A stretch of DNA of 64,000 bases. Origin: a bacterium (GTDB lineage Bacteria; Patescibacteriota; Minisyncoccia; Phycocordibacterales; UBA1006). Of this stretch, positions 62,795 through 64,000 are shown in pieces. The notes under the pieces are model-generated. The model saw only the letters and a list, made by a program, of their open reading frames with translations, ran no database searches and was not told the origin of the DNA. Made by a program: the position numbers and the translations under genes. The number at the start of each line of letters is the position of its first letter. The stretch's first letter is position 1. Location of the stretch: the NCBI GenBank assembly GCA_030433255.1, contig JAUIMI010000002.1:1-64000 (forward strand), written 5' to 3'.

Positions 62795-63916
62795 TTAAAC
62801 AAGTATAAAACTAAACTTATAAATAATAGTTCCGTTAATTTGAATTTCACATACATGTTCACCTGGGTATAGTTTTTTAGTTGTCATGATCCGAAAAGGT
62901 TGTTTTTTATTAATATGAATTACCTCATCTTTTTCGAGAGAGACTTTTTTAATTTTAAAAACTTTTGGATTTGTACCCCCTGATTTTAATTGATGATGCA
63001 CTATGTAATCAACCATAAGATGTTGCTCTTGAAGAGAGGTAAGGTCAAAAGAGAATTCTAAACAACTACCAATATGAACACGCGGTGTAGAGAGAGAAAA
63101 ATTATCTATGCAAATTTTCGGTTGAGAGGAAAACCCCAATAATTCTAATGCTTTTTTGTTTCCTTTTTTTACCAGGGTTCTTAATGAATGATGTAATATA
63201 AATGACATTTCATTTGGTTTCTGTCTTTTACTTTTTTCCCATTCTGAAAGTTTTTGTATCACAAAATCTGGATTGATTTTTGAAATATCATTCATATGGT
63301 TTGCAACAGACCGGGTTACATAGCGCGTCTTATCTGAATAAAGTATATCTAGTATAGGAACTGATTGTCTGTAATCAATCGTAATATTAATACACCAAGG
63401 AAGTTTTGGTCTCATTCCCTCGCTTGATAACCTGCGTACATGGTAATTATCCGAACGAGCTCCTCTTTCAAGGAACTGAATTGTTTCAACTGGAAACGCA
63501 TTAATAAAATAACGTATAGCGTCTTCTGCAGAGAATCGTTTAGTACATTCTCGAAGTCCATTCAAGGAAACTTTAAGGTATTCTTTTTTGCAACCATACT
63601 CGGCAATATAACTAGATAAGGGTGCCAAAATGAAATCACCAAAATCATTATCTGTTTTTGTTGTGTTAAGTTCAGGGGGTAGTGCTTTTATAATTTGTGT
63701 AAGTGCTGTTGGGTAATCCTCTGATAAAACAATATGTAATTCATCGCGAATGCGAGTAATTCTCTGTTTTAATTCAAGATTTGGGAAATCATTAATAACA
63801 TGTTCAATAAATCTCTCTCGAGGAAAAGAATTGTCTGACCTAAAAAACAAATCAGCAAGATACGTTACTGATTTTTTATTAAACAGATAGTCTTTCAGTG
63901 AAAACTTTTCTTTCAT
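62795..63916 (-). CDS. DNA alkylation repair (AlkC/AlkD-type HEAT-repeat) protein
   Basis: A 373-aa helical-repeat protein with ENDO/HEAT repeats (about 1-265): NDNFGD-like DNDFGDFILAPLSSYIAEYG, NYHVRRLSSEGMRPKLPW (conserved base-excision segment) and YVTRSVANHMNDISK. A C-terminal Ig-like beta domain follows (about 275-373). AlkC members excise alkylated bases. The start overlaps the stop of the upstream gene (TAATG). Confidence 0.85.
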   Translation of the reverse strand: MKEKFSLKDYLFNKKSVTYLADLFFRSDNSFPRERFIEHVINDFPNLELKQRITRIRDELHIVLSEDYPTALTQIIKALPPELNTTKTDNDFGDFILAPLSSYIAEYGCKKEYLKVSLNGLRECTKRFSAEDAIRYFINAFPVETIQFLERGARSDNYHVRRLSSEGMRPKLPWCINITIDYRQSVPILDILYSDKTRYVTRSVANHMNDISKINPDFVIQKLSEWEKSKRQKPNEMSFILHHSLRTLVKKGNKKALELLGFSSQPKICIDNFSLSTPRVHIGSCLEFSFDLTSLQEQHLMVDYIVHHQLKSGGTNPKVFKIKKVSLEKDEVIHINKKQPFRIMTTKKLYPGEHVCEIQINGTIIYKFSFILV

Positions 63917-64000
63917 TATTTATTATTTTGTGAAGGACCAAGGGCTTTGTAGTAATATAACCCCATAACAACCATCCCAAAAACTCCAAAGATTGCTAAT
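63916..64000 (-). CDS. C-terminal end of a membrane protein (partial)
   Basis: The last 27 codons of a gene entering from the right edge: a hydrophobic helix (LAIFGVFGMVVMGLYYY) followed by KALGPSQNNK and a TAA at 63916-63918. The stop shares bases with the next start. Family cannot be judged. Confidence 0.6.
   Translation of the reverse strand, partial: LAIFGVFGMVVMGLYYYKALGPSQNNK

Overview
This AT-rich window (roughly one third G+C by eye) uses the standard bacterial code. It looks like a chromosome segment of an ultra-small Patescibacteria/CPR bacterium, probably Parcubacteria. The hints are the family of the DGR target protein, the DUF2341/LamG/peptidoglycan-binding surface protein, weak or absent Shine-Dalgarno sites, and promoters whose -10 box ends 6 to 9 nt before the start codon. 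The phylum assignment is inference.

Left part (1-19.3 kb), chromosome-like. It starts with a truncated, microsatellite-rich secreted protein. Next come alanine racemase, YibE/F and a Fur-family regulator on the minus strand, facing a ZIP metal transporter across a perfect 7-1-7 Fur-type operator. Manganese pyrophosphatase, a 1513-aa surface protein and small membrane proteins follow. An RND/HlyD efflux operon diverges from a CstR-like regulator plus a DUF2892 protein, with the operator inside the efflux promoter. YceI diverges from an HxlR regulator.

Middle part (19.3-31 kb), mixed. It holds a frameshifted UvrD-type helicase, a DUF2726 protein, groES-groEL facing hsp20, a GCS2-type ligase with a possible attenuated leader, an AstE/AspA-type hydrolase, a frameshifted lipoprotein, unknown genes and several families of short dispersed repeats.

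Right part (31-61.6 kb), mobile. Two related modules each contain a ParB-methyltransferase, a small and a large terminase subunit and, further on, a serine recombinase, but no capsid, portal or tail genes. Element A has a LexA-type repressor. Element B has an XRE/ImmA switch, an HNH nuclease, a complete diversity-generating retroelement (DGR; reverse transcriptase, Avd-like protein, template repeat, variable repeat in a target gene) and a type III restriction-modification system. A perfect 28-bp direct repeat that includes the 3-prime end of tRNA-His (61597-61624) recurs at 42807-42834 and brackets element B.

Between the two modules lie tandem paralogous helicase genes with nearly identical promoters. 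In one of them a complete sigma-70 factor is fused in front of the helicase; this is the most unusual protein in the window.

Right edge (61.6-64 kb), chromosome-like: tRNA-His, a VKOR-like membrane protein, a DNA alkylation repair protein and the tail of a membrane protein.

Caution: four genes look broken by one base in a homopolymer run (21000, 28239, 33216, 53655). This may be real slippage or phase variation, or homopolymer error in the assembly.
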